The position numbers and the translations under genes were made by a program. The notes under the pieces are model-generated. The model saw only the letters and a list, made by a program, of their open reading frames with translations, was not told where the DNA came from and did no database searches. Below, one piece after another: positions 37,801 to 49,800 of a stretch of DNA of 64,000 nucleotides. The DNA is from Asterias rubens (lineage: Eukaryota > Echinodermata > Asteroidea > Forcipulatida > Asteriidae), in NCBI RefSeq assembly GCF_902459465.1, contig NC_047066.1, positions 20,339,047 through 20,403,046 on the forward strand, given 5' to 3'. Each line of letters opens with the position of its first letter. Positions within the stretch are counted from its first letter, which is position 1.

Positions 37801-40800
37801 TGTGGAAAAGGGAAGAGTTCTTTTTTGATTATGTGGGTTCAAGGGCAAAGTGGGGAAAAAGACTGTTAATTTCAATTACAACATCAGACCATTTAAGGAA
37901 ATTTGGTAACCACTCCTCAAATTAATGACAATACAAACTTGCTTTCGAGGTGAGAATCATTACACTTTGAAGTAATGTGGCATGGAAAGATTATATTTTT
38001 TGACTATAGGTAGAATGACTCTCTATTTTCAAAATGTTCAAAATGGCTGCCATTATTTGTACAATCCCATTTATACCTTTTTTGCTGTACTGTAAAGGCA
38101 AGATGAGAGCACTTTACACCATTCTTGTAAAGTAGACACTTGACTGATATATTTAACATTTTGATATTTGTGGACAAAATAATTTCCTATGTTGGAGACA
38201 ATGTGCAAAATAACTTCAACTTCCTTGAACATGTAGGAATGTCTTTCATGGATTTACTTTTTTTCCCGTAAGCTTGTTATTGCTTGTATTTTATAGACCT
38301 TTTTATTGCAATGCCACAGCCCAGTTTTTGCAATCGGGTTGGAAAATATTATGAAAATCCATTTATGCAAAACATAGACAGATGGCCACATTTTGTGGCA
38401 ATGTCGCACAAATATTCAAAAATAGTATTTACTTTGTTGACAAAGCAAACACTCATGGGAGGTTTGTTATTTAATCGAATTTGCATAAAATGTTGAACTT
38501 GGCCCCAACATCTGTTTTAAAACATGTTTTGGTAATATTTGGCTGCCATGCAAACTATTTTCTACTAGCTAATTACCAATTCAGTACCTTGTCTTTGCCA
38601 ACCAACACTGAACAGTGCCCTGGCACATTTCTATTTATATTCCTTCACTCGTGTTTCCTCATGATCTAATTGTCACATGAGTTGTTCCTTTTGTATTGAG
38701 GAATGCTTCTGACATGCGTAGATAAAGAAATCTTAGCTTGTTTCACGGTGACTGAGCTATGAGAATAAATGATTAGGGATATAAAAATAGTACTGCTGCA
38801 TTAAATTATAGCTGTTCCTGTTTCATAACTAGCAATTATAGTTTAAAGGACCGAAGTGTTATTTCTGAAAAAGGAACTACATGTTGCTGCTGTTGTTTGG
38901 ACTTAATTGATTTCTCTTGATTTTTTTCCTGGTTTATGGATTTTCTTAAAATCTCATTTACCTTCAAATTTTCTTAAAGGAGGAAGAACAAGTCCATATT
39001 ATGTCCAAAACTGTAGCTTTGTATTTCTGGTGATACACAAGGTCTTTAGACCTATTGAATTGTAATACCTGAGAGGTTCTGGGTTTAAAAAAAAAAGGGT
39101 TGAACCCACTCTAGCATTTTAATAGACACCCAACTACGTAGTTGCGCTTCAGTAAGTTGACATTGACACTAATCGCGAATATTTTCAAAACCGTATGTAT
39201 TGCAATGGATGCTATTGCAGTAAGCAGCTTTTTTGATGCAACAACATATCAGAGCAGACAATGACAATTTGGCCTGGGTGTCTAATGAAATTCACTACCC
39301 CACTAGTCACACTTCAATTTGTCACGACTTTGACACAATTAATTGTGACTATTTTATCAGTTATTTTACCACACCGAAAAATGCACCTGTTAATAGACCT
39401 GCAAAAATATCTTTGGATTAGTAATTTTTCTGAGCAAGATCTGTGTGACTTTGACACAATTAATTGTGACTATTTTATCAGTTATTTTACCACACCGAAA
39501 AATGCACCTGTTAATAGACCTGCAAAAATATCTCTGGATTAGTAATTTTTCTGAGCAAGATCTGTGTGGTTGATAGTGGAGACAATTTGAAATTCAAGCT
39601 GTGATGAAAGATTACTTTTGTTTTAAAGGGAAACGAGGAAGTAGAATTGTCTGTAGTTTATTTTGTATCTTCCCTTCACTGTATCAACCGACAAAACAAT
39701 CGTAAATGTTATGATACAATTCAATGATACAGGACAAAGCAGTTCTATTCCTTTGATTCGTCCCTCCTGCAGCATGTTCAGGAAACACTAGGATTAATCC
39801 TTTCTCGAGTAACTCGTCCTAACTTAGGACGGGTTCAATGTGTTATAATGTCTATGTTGATGGAACTTAACTCGTCCTAAGTCCTTAAGATTAATCCTAA
39901 GTTAGAAAGATAAGTAGGATTTGAAACTTTGCATGGTGGAAATACGATATAGAAAGGTTTGCGGTAACACCATGTAATGACTATCTCTAATGAGTTTGGG
40001 TTGTTCTGAAAAGAACCATTGGTTTCAACTCTCCGTTTCGATCAGAATGCTCTGATCGTCTTCTGGAGAAAGAAAAAAAAAGTTAGAAAGAGTTTGGTGA
40101 AACCGACCCCTGGTACTTGGCAGAGAAAATACCAATAGTTTGCTTGGAGAGCAGTCCACGATAAACCATGGCACCTACAGCAATCGCCATGGTGCCCTGT
40201 GATGGCCTTTGCAAAGTTCCAAAACAAATTAACATTTTCCTCAAAGAGGAAAAATTGCTGTGCCCCTCCAAGAGTGAAGTTCAAGGCATTCAAGTGGCCA
40301 ATCTAAATTTTGGTCTTATAGAAATTTTCACTAGGGATGAAGAATGTTTTACCCTACACTAATGTCTGTTGCGCACTGTTTACTAATACTTTCCCGGGTG
40401 CTGTAAAACAAAGTCATTGGTTTGGTACTTGGGTTGGATGTCCTTTGCCATTTTAGAACAGTGTCTTACAAACTGGACCACCGAGATTGCCCGGTAGCTA
40501 TAGAGGACAAGTTTTTGATCGTAGAGGCAAAGTTTTTGGTTGTATAAGCCAAGTTTTGTGTTCTACTTCAGGGTTAAAGGCAGTGGACACTATTGGTAAT
40601 TACTCAAAATAATTATTGGCATAAAACCTTACTTGGAAACGAGTAATGGGGAGCTGTTGGTAGTATAAAATATTGTGAGAAACGGCTCCCTCTGAAGTGC
40701 CATAGTTTTAGAGAAAGACGTAATTTTCCACGAATTTGATTTCGAGACCTCAGATTTAGAACTTGAGGTCTCGAAATCAACCATCTCAACACACACAACT

Positions 40801-43800
40801 TCGTGTGACAAGGGTGTTTTTTCTTTCATTATTATCTCGCAAGTTCGATGACTGATTGAGCTCAAATTTTCACAGGTTTGTTATTTTATGCTTAGTCTGA
40901 GATGCACCAACTGTGAAGGCTAGTCTTTGACAATTACCAATAGTGTCCACTGCCTTTAATGATTCTTTAAATTTTCTATTTTAGAAACTGTTTATTTTAT
41001 ATAATAACCAAACCCCATTCATGTATTTCCACTTCACTCCTCATAAATATTTCACTTAGTTACCCGGTCATGTTTGTTTTGTTGTCATTTAGCCTTTGAG
41101 AAAGACTCTGCTAGGGTAGAAATGTCCGGCCATTAACTATTTTTTGCATTTATACCAGCGGTCCATTTAGTAGTCTTGGTGCAAGACGTTTCTCGTTTCC
41201 CTTTTCACGCACACCGCGGCCAATTTACCAACAGCGCCCGCACCGACTCAATCCGCACCGACTCACGTGACTTAGTTCACTCACCGCTCCCCCGGAGAAA
41301 CGTCTTGGTCCGTGTACATGTTTGAGTTATGTGACCTCCGTATACATATTCAACGTGTGGGTCAACAAAATACTACGCACGCGCACAACTGGAAACAGAG
41401 AAGCGGGCCAGCCTGGTAACCTGCATGCATCGTTGTCCGAGTAAACATCGCTGCTGCCGCGGGAACCCGGGAAATGCACATGTGCGTTTGTTGTTGTGCG
41501 GTGGAAATCCGAAAAGTTTGCAATGTATTATAATAACAATGACTTCCCTGGCACCGCCGCCGGGCCGTGGCCGCCTCGGCAAAACTCGATGGTGTTTATT
41601 TGCGGCAGAGAACTTGTTACTTGTAGAATAATAATTTCGAAATTAAAGAAAGACAGTCAGTTATTATCGGTATTAAGCACAATTTTGGGAGAAGAAATCA
41701 CACCAACCGCCAGTATGAATATATGTGAACAATGTGATTCCAAAGATGCCAAGTGACGAAAGGGCAAAGTGATAGGGAACGAAATTAAACAACAGTTCTC
41801 GGCCAATGTTGGTTGACATCCAAATGTTCACTAAGTTGGTAATGTACACTACACTAACTTCTGAAGAAATTTAAGTCGTAACCACACTGCTTCTCTAAGA
41901 AATGCAACTCTTCTTATAAAATCTTTTGTGATTATTTAAAAATCAAATGTCTCTTTGTTTTTTTCCTGTGGCAAGTTTCATTAAAAGCAACAGATATAAT
42001 TTAAATGCGAAAAGGGACTCATTAGCCCTTTCAAAAACAACGTGAATTACTGCAAGATAACCGGGCCAGACAAAATTTGACTGGTCTTTTGATCATTGTT
42101 TGGACAGTGTGTGTACAGCTTAAAGTTTGCTAATAATAGTCCACACTTGATTGAATCTGAACAAAGATACACAACAGATAAGTGTTTCATTGATTGAAAG
42201 ACATTCATTTTAATAACATCCATTTCAAGTGCCATCAAAATAGTTATGTACATATTTACATGTATTTTTTAGTAAAAGAACTTGTATGTAAAACTTAAAA
42301 CAACAGATGAAGCCTTTGTAACTCGATTGTAAATAATTGCAGGTAATCATTTAAATTTTGAAAGGTATACATTTACTGCCTATTAGTTGATGCTGTCCAG
42401 TGATATATAGCCACATACATGTAAACTGTTTTTGACTAGGAATTTACATGTGACCAGCACACCACAAGATAAAACTATGTCTCAGTCTGACTTCATGTGC
42501 CAGAGACAGTAACTTGTTGGTTGTTACAGTAACAAAAGGCTATGCATAATGTGTCAGTTGCTTTTCAAAATCATCATTTGCTACTCAATATTACCATTCA
42601 GGATGCAAAAATGCTGGATGAAATTGTTCACTGCTAGTATACATAGAATGCCATGAAAAAAAGCAGATTTGCATTGAGGTTGGCAAACTACAACATACTA
42701 TACAACTTTTTTTCACCAACAATCTTACTTGGTTGTTAACGTTTTCAGCAGCCTTTTTTTAATTTGACTACATGTTGAGCAGTTTGAAAAAGAAAAAAAC
42801 AAGAAGACCTAATCAACATGTTTTTGTCTTGAACCTTTGGCAATGATACAATAATAGTTGTTTAAAAATTGAGACAAGTTCACTGTGCTTATTATTACAA
42901 CAGGATGAAGAAAGGACAATCATTGTTTGGTTTCAGTGTAAAAACTCACTGTTCATGAAATTAATATAATAACACATGTTGACTACTTCCCTCTAAAATA
43001 GTGTCGTATTGGAGAACACACAGTTCTATCTGAATTGGACTTGTCTTTTGATCATTGTTTGGACAGTGTGCCTACAGCTTAAAGTTTGCTAATAATGGTT
43101 CACACTTGATTAAATATGGACATAAACAAATACATGTACACATAGTCATTGACTACAACCAACAAATCATCATTTAATTGAATATGGTCAAAATTCAAGT
43201 GCCATTAAAATAATTATGTACAGTTATTTTTGGTTTTAAAAACAACCTCAGGTGAAAACGTGATATTAAACAATTGACTGGTTCAGGATGGAGCGTAGCT
43301 GTCCCAGCTGGCCATAGCACTTCCGGAATGCTGAACTCTTGGTTGATGAATTACCCCTGTTAAATTAAAAAGAAAAATTATGTTAAGTTAAAAATGTGGA
43401 GTATCCATAATTTTTTTGACTAAAAGTTCTTGGCTTTTTCCTTCTCACAGTAGAAAAGGAAGTAATTATTATTTGGTTAAAACAATAGCACATACAATGT
43501 ACATGTATTGATATTTGCAAAACATCATGGAGATAATCTAGCTCTCTTTTAAATGATTAAAATAAAATCCCTTTCATGACATTGCTGCAAACAATTACAA
43601 GTATTTTAAAAAGTTGGGTGAAAACAAAACCTTGTAAAGCTTGATTGTCAATTAAGGCCACATGTATACAAAAAATATATGTTGATAGTCCCGGCTTTTC
43701 AAAAAAAGAGGGGGATGAGGACTGTTTATTTTTGTATTTTTTTTTTCAAAGGTTGCTGCCAAGCATTGTAGTTCAAACTGGCCACAAATTCTCAAGTTTA

Positions 43801-46800
43801 GAGTCATCACTTTAAATAGTTTTCAAAAGATTTGTGTTGTTTTCAAGTGCCCTTGAATTACTCTAGAAACTTGTAGAAATTACAAAATTCCTCATTATAC
43901 TATAATTTTTAGAGTGCCCCTTATTACCAAGGAGGAAATGAATTGGTACCCTTGCCCTTTGCAAAAAAGGAGCATACATGCCTGAATATTTATAAGCTAA
44001 AGCCATTATAAGAGACTATGGAGAATGGTTCACTAAAGAATAGAGGCTGAGCCACCCATGTGAATAGGTCACAAAAACATGAAAGGAATGAAAGCCTGGG
44101 CATGCAAAAAGCTTGGTTGAAAGAGCTTGCTGGGTATTAGTTGACAAAGCTTTTCACAAGAAGCCATTCACAGGTCTGTCATAAACTCCAAATGGCATAA
44201 AGGAATAACCCTCTAAGTACTTGAGTTGGTAAATAGGTAGAGCAATAAAAATCAGCCACAATACCATTCTTGGAAAAAAGCACCGACTCTTGAGCAATGA
44301 ATTGAATAGAACATCAATTACTAATTATCAAAGTAGAGATTATAGTTATACACCATATCTACCTTGTTTAAGCCAAGAGACTATGGCAAAACTCTAAAAA
44401 AAAATTAAAAAAAAACCTGCCTACCACTATGCTATGTCACTGTGATTTTCTTCAAGATGCCTAAGATTATTGGAATGTCACACAATAGTCAGATAGTAAT
44501 CATTTTTAAAAGGTACATACCATTTCGATACGCAATGACTTTCGTCAACAAACAATCCACAGCATCTGTTTTTGACCAGCAACAGTAGTTCCTTCCCTTT
44601 GCTTGAGCAAAGACTCTCTGGACTTGCAAACAGGATCGAGTACTTGGGCGATTGTTCCAAAACATGATCTGGTATATCCGAAGTAATATCAGCAGCCTCC
44701 AGACCGAGTTTGCTTACTCGGTCTAACCATGGCGGAATACATTCCTCCATGGTCTAACTGATCTACAGCCAGAGCCTTAAGCGGCAAGACGACAACAACC
44801 AATGATTTCTCGTCAGCGCCGATGTCGTCGTTATCATGGTTATCGTTTCCACCAACAACAACTTTCAAAAAGTCCACAATAACTGTGGAAGCTTGGAAGA
44901 TCAAGCTTTTTCCAAACCCCATTGGTAAATTGATAAATATATCATTACCCTGGGCGAAGAGCGTTAACTTGTTGGCTCTTAAACTTATCAAGACTTAACT
45001 TTCTTGCAGCAAAATCGATAGCTTCGTCTCTACTCTACCAAACGCCACTTTATACTTTGAGGGCTAGAGGTTATAGGGCCCCCACGCACAAATGCACCGT
45101 CGAAGATTTTCCATGCGCGACGCTTTTGTTGTCGTCGTTGAATTGTACAAGTAGATGCCATGCCAAGCTGTTCCCACCAAAGACGTACAGATACCAGACT
45201 GATGCCGATACTGCTACGTCAGAGTTATGCAGGCCAAGCGCAGCGGCATGGTTGGAATGTGCTCGGAATTTCCCGAGCGATTTGTACACGGACCAAGACG
45301 TTTCTCCGGGGGAGCGGTGAGTGAACTAAGTCACGTGAGTCGGTGCGGATTGAGTCGGTGCGGGCGCTGTTGGTAAATTGGCCGCGGTGTGCGTGAAAAG
45401 GGAAACGAGAAACGTCTTGCACCAAGACTATCCATTTAGTTGTTAAGTTGTTTGCAACAGTTAATTCTATTTTGTTTTTGTTTTATTTCTACAGCTATGT
45501 TGAATACGCCTCTGCAGAGAATAACAAAGCTGACATTGGTCCTGAATGTAAGTACTTTATGAAGGATATTCCATAAACACAACATAAATCTAACTCAACA
45601 TTGATATCAAGGTAGTCTTATTTCCTCCAGGGTTCTCTATTACACATTAAAGAGTTAAATTTACAAAAGTTATCATTTTGTTTCAATGTATCTAACAAAC
45701 CACTTGTAAAACGCATTGAGACATTGACGTGATGCGCTATATAACAGGGCTGCTTAATTAAAAAGACAATATTGCTTAACAGTTTGCTGCTGAACAAAAA
45801 TTAGCAGGAACCAGACAAATGGTACATGAAGTATTGTAATAAGGCTGGTAACCTTCTGCAAGCGTATCGAGCATTTGCTCTTTTGTGGCAAGTTTAAATC
45901 ACCATTGTGTACACGGTTGGTCATCAATGTTTACCTGGCAAATTAAATACCGGACACAGACTTCCAGAAAGTAATACAACCCTGTACAAATTGACCCCAT
46001 TGGGTTTGTTACTGATGGTATAGGAATGTCTGTGTAGTACAATTGGCCATTTCTGTGAACTCCTTATCATCAGGGCCATACTGATACATTAATTGTGTGG
46101 ATTGAAAATGGGCTAATATATATGTAGGTTCCATGAAATGCCTATGGGTGTCATTGAATAACAAGTCACCGCACTGCATGTATTTCATGTAAATATAGGT
46201 TAGTTATATTTGTTACATAAATGTTTGTACGTGTGCTTGTCACACATGTACAAATGAATGTTGAAATTCCTAGCAGTGACTACTCATGTTGGCGCCATAG
46301 TATAAACACATACCGGTACATGTAATAGTGTGAACCATAATAACCCTCACATTTTTCTGACATGATGAACCTGTATTGCCATGTCTGTACTACCATGGAG
46401 CAATGAACTAGTTTATTGCTCCATGGTACAACCCATTATGCATACTTTTACATTAGTGTTTGGAAGCTGTCAATAGTTGATATGAGATATGACCGCTTTG
46501 TAATCAAGGGAAATTTGTTCTGGTCATGTTTCATCACTGTTAAGAAAACAGCAGTCATCAATGTAAATTCACTTTGTTGAAGCAAAAACTTGATTTTGGT
46601 GGTGTTGATGATACATGCTACAGGCCTGATACATACTTCACAGAGGAAACTAAGGCGATTGCCTCAAAGCTCCCTGGTCATTGCCTTGGTGCCCTTGAAA
46701 TGCTCTGGAGCCAGTAGAACTTTACAATTTGCTCATAGGACGCCCTTTCCCAAGGAGAAAATGCCTTGGTGCCCTTGCCCTTTAAAGAACAATGTATACA

Positions 46801-49800
46801 TGCCTGATGCTATGCATTTCTTGTATGTACATAAAGGTCCCAAGTTATTTTGTCAAACTTTGGGGACAGCTCTGTAACTTTGTTGTGCTCTTTGTGCATG
46901 GAAGCATTTAAATGGAAGGTACATGTATGCACTGTACGTTTGGTAGTCTCTCTTCAAACTATTTAATGGGAATAAAAACTTGGCATCTTTTGATTCGATG
47001 GTATCTATAAAGCTTTTTGAAAAGTGTTTCACTTCGAAGTAAAGATATCAGTTTGTGTGCATCAAAATTTGAATCTGAGAAGCTTTACTGTTGTAATCTC
47101 TTCTCAGATTGTGTATGCCTATTAGGGCATATTCTTTCTGCTTGGACAAATTCTATTATAGGATTTAAAAAACAATCAAACGGTTCCAAAAACCAAAGGT
47201 AAACTCTGCCTTTAAATGATGTTAAAGCAATACTGTATATATGTGCCCTCGTAGTTTAGTTGCTGAATAACTTTGTGTATCCATGAAACTAAACATCCTC
47301 TGTATACTCAGGATATCCTGCCATTGCCTTTGCATGCCTACCTGTCTTTATCATTGTAGGATCACATCCAGTCACCTTCTTACTTCCCTCGGAATCCTGT
47401 TGTGTAGTATTTCAGAACAATCAACCGCACAAGCTGCAATGCTTTTACACGCAATTTAGAAAGGTGGATTGAGATCCGACATTTTTATCATGACCACAGA
47501 TCAAGATCTTGTGTCACTTTTACGCCAGTGCTTTATCCTAGGTCTTATTCCACTTTTGATCACAGAAGTCTTACAAAAAACACTTGTATGCAAAAAACCT
47601 GCAATTCCTATTAAGCAAAACTGGAATTGACCACACTAAATTGCGGTGTCTGATCCACCTTTTATGACACTCACGTCTGAAAGTTTCAGGTTCAGAAGCC
47701 ATTCAGGGTTGTAGCTAGACCAATTTTAGTGGTGGGCAATAAATCAAATTTGTTTTAAAAAGTCTACCATTACTAAGGGCGAGCGGATTAACAAAATTAT
47801 TCACTATTAATTATTGGGTCAAGTTATATGGCCTGTTTACTGTGCCTTTCTCTTTGACATTTGATACCTCTTATCATTAGCTGTGTCTCAGATCAATGCA
47901 CAGTGGATAATATATCTTTCATGAGGAAATCTGTGTTGGACAGCACAAAGTTTACTTTGCTCAGAATGCAAAATTTACTTTGCTCAGAATGCTGGGCAAA
48001 ACTGTTAGTCCTAGGCAGGCCCGCCCAGCACTGTCCATCGTGGCTACAACACTGTATGGTATGTGATCACCCTAATAAAACATGAACTGAAAGGTTTCTT
48101 TACCCGGAATCAGCCCATTCTCTTCATACATACTCAATAACACAATTCACTGACGGACTAGAAGTTTGTATTGTATGAATGCATAACCCTGCACTTGTTA
48201 AACCTTGAGTGGTATACACAATAACAGTGGAAACTCCCATCCACTGCAAAACGGACTATTGAAAAGAAAAGGCAAACGGATATAGTTTGTATGCTGTGTG
48301 CGCACCACACAAGCATGCATGTGCACAATGCATACTAATTTATCATACAAGAACTTTATTATATGGTAGCCATGTAATCTAGAAGATTTTCAATGGGCCA
48401 TCATAAAACACATTTAAAACAAATTGACACAAAAACTTGACACAGATGATACGTACACACGTCAATGTGTATATAGTGTGCACACTATATACACATTGAC
48501 TGCACCTCATGTGTTTCAACTTGCATCTGGCCATTGGAACATTGTCAGGGGAGAATGCTTTGTGTTTGGTTTGGGGCCAAGTACATAAACCCTGTGTTAC
48601 AAATGTTTGTTTTGGTGTACAGAAAGTTCAGTCTGTCTACAGGAAAAACGGAGCACTTGGGTAAAATCATAGAGTAAGGACAGAGATGCAGTCAAAATAG
48701 TAAAGTCACGCCACTGATGCCCCCCTGTAAACCATTGTGTCAAACTTATACAGTAGTGACTGAGAAATAAATACTTCAGTTTGATGAATAGTATATTCTT
48801 CACAGACCCTTTCAAGCAGGTAGACAACATTGCTAGCGCGCTACTGAATAATCCAGTTATAATACGGCTTAGCTCTCATCGTGCCTATTTATACACCTGA
48901 GTTTAAGAGAAGCAATGTTTGAATAAATAAAAGAAAAACAACCTTGCCACACGAAGTTGTGTGCTTTTAGATGCTTGATTTCGGGACCTCAGAATCTAAC
49001 TCTGAGGTCTCAAAATCAATTTCAAATATTCTAGTGGAAAATTACTTTCTAAAAAAATGTGTTACTTCAGAGGGAGCTGTTTCTCACAATGTTTTATACT
49101 CTCAACAGCTCTCTATTGCTTGTTACCAAGTAATTTTTTATGCTAACAATTATTTTGAGTAATTACCAATTGTGTCAACTGCATTTAAAAATGAGTCTGA
49201 TGCATTAGACTGCTAGGCCACCATACATGTACAATACTTTCTTGAAGAGTTTTATTGCGTGAAGATGTAAAGCAGAACACCTGCTGAATGCAAGAAACAT
49301 TGCTTGTTAAAATGCCCTATATAGCCACAGGGAAGGCTGTAATTGAATGGAACTTTCCTTGAACTCCAAAGAAACTTGCTCATTACTTGTTGATTGCCCT
49401 TCATTATGAACCCAGCAGGTATTGGAGCTATCATGCTGGTTATGAAAGTTCAATCTGTAGCTTCCAATCGAGGGTACATTTCATTACCATTGAAGAGATC
49501 ATACATCGTAATGTAGGGTGTGGTGGCCGAGTGGATAAGAGCACCGAACTCAAGCTATGATGCTTCTATTCAGCAGAGTGTGAGTTCGAATCCCGGTCGT
49601 GACACTTGTGTCCCTGAGCAATACACTTAACTATAATTGCTTCTCTCCACCCAGGGGCAAATGGGTACCTGTGAGGGCAGAGATGGTTCTTGTGATTGGT
49701 TTAGCCGAGTAGCGCATATTGCGCACAGGCTGTATACTCCCCAGGGAGCTGAGATGGTTTAAGGAATGATTTAAGGCCCAGTGACCAGGGGTAATATTGA

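Larger units (their letters stand above)
41171..45430. mobile_element. 4.26-kb TIR DNA transposon carrying a decayed RecQ-like helicase
   Basis: The ends are perfect 148-bp inverted repeats (41171-41318 and 45283-45430, starting TAGTCTTGGTGCAAGACG), flanked by a 9-bp duplication. Each repeat has its own inner hairpin (AAGACGTTTCTC outside, GAGAAACGTCTT inside) and two CGCACCGACTCA units. The zones next to the ends are GC-rich compared with the host intron. Inside are a short + strand open frame (41523-41756), a 200-bp direct duplication (about 42078-42280 and 43036-43240) and helicase exons on the - strand. No transposase is recognisable, so it is non-autonomous or of an unfamiliar family. 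The 9-bp duplication and long ends recall Mutator-like elements, but this is not diagnostic. Confidence 0.93.

Noticed and set aside
38284..38669. Two adjacent + strand frames of about 60-70 codons in intron 6
   Set aside because: No motif, no phase-compatible splice sites linked to the flanking exons, and AT-rich composition.
46590..46877. 95-codon frame
   Set aside because: It covers a dispersed repeat also at 12042 and 35317. The reading frame is not kept between copies.
49515..49600. Possible functional tRNA gene (good A and B boxes)
   Set aside because: No closing acceptor stem, and the same unit with a long shared body recurs elsewhere, so it is a SINE.
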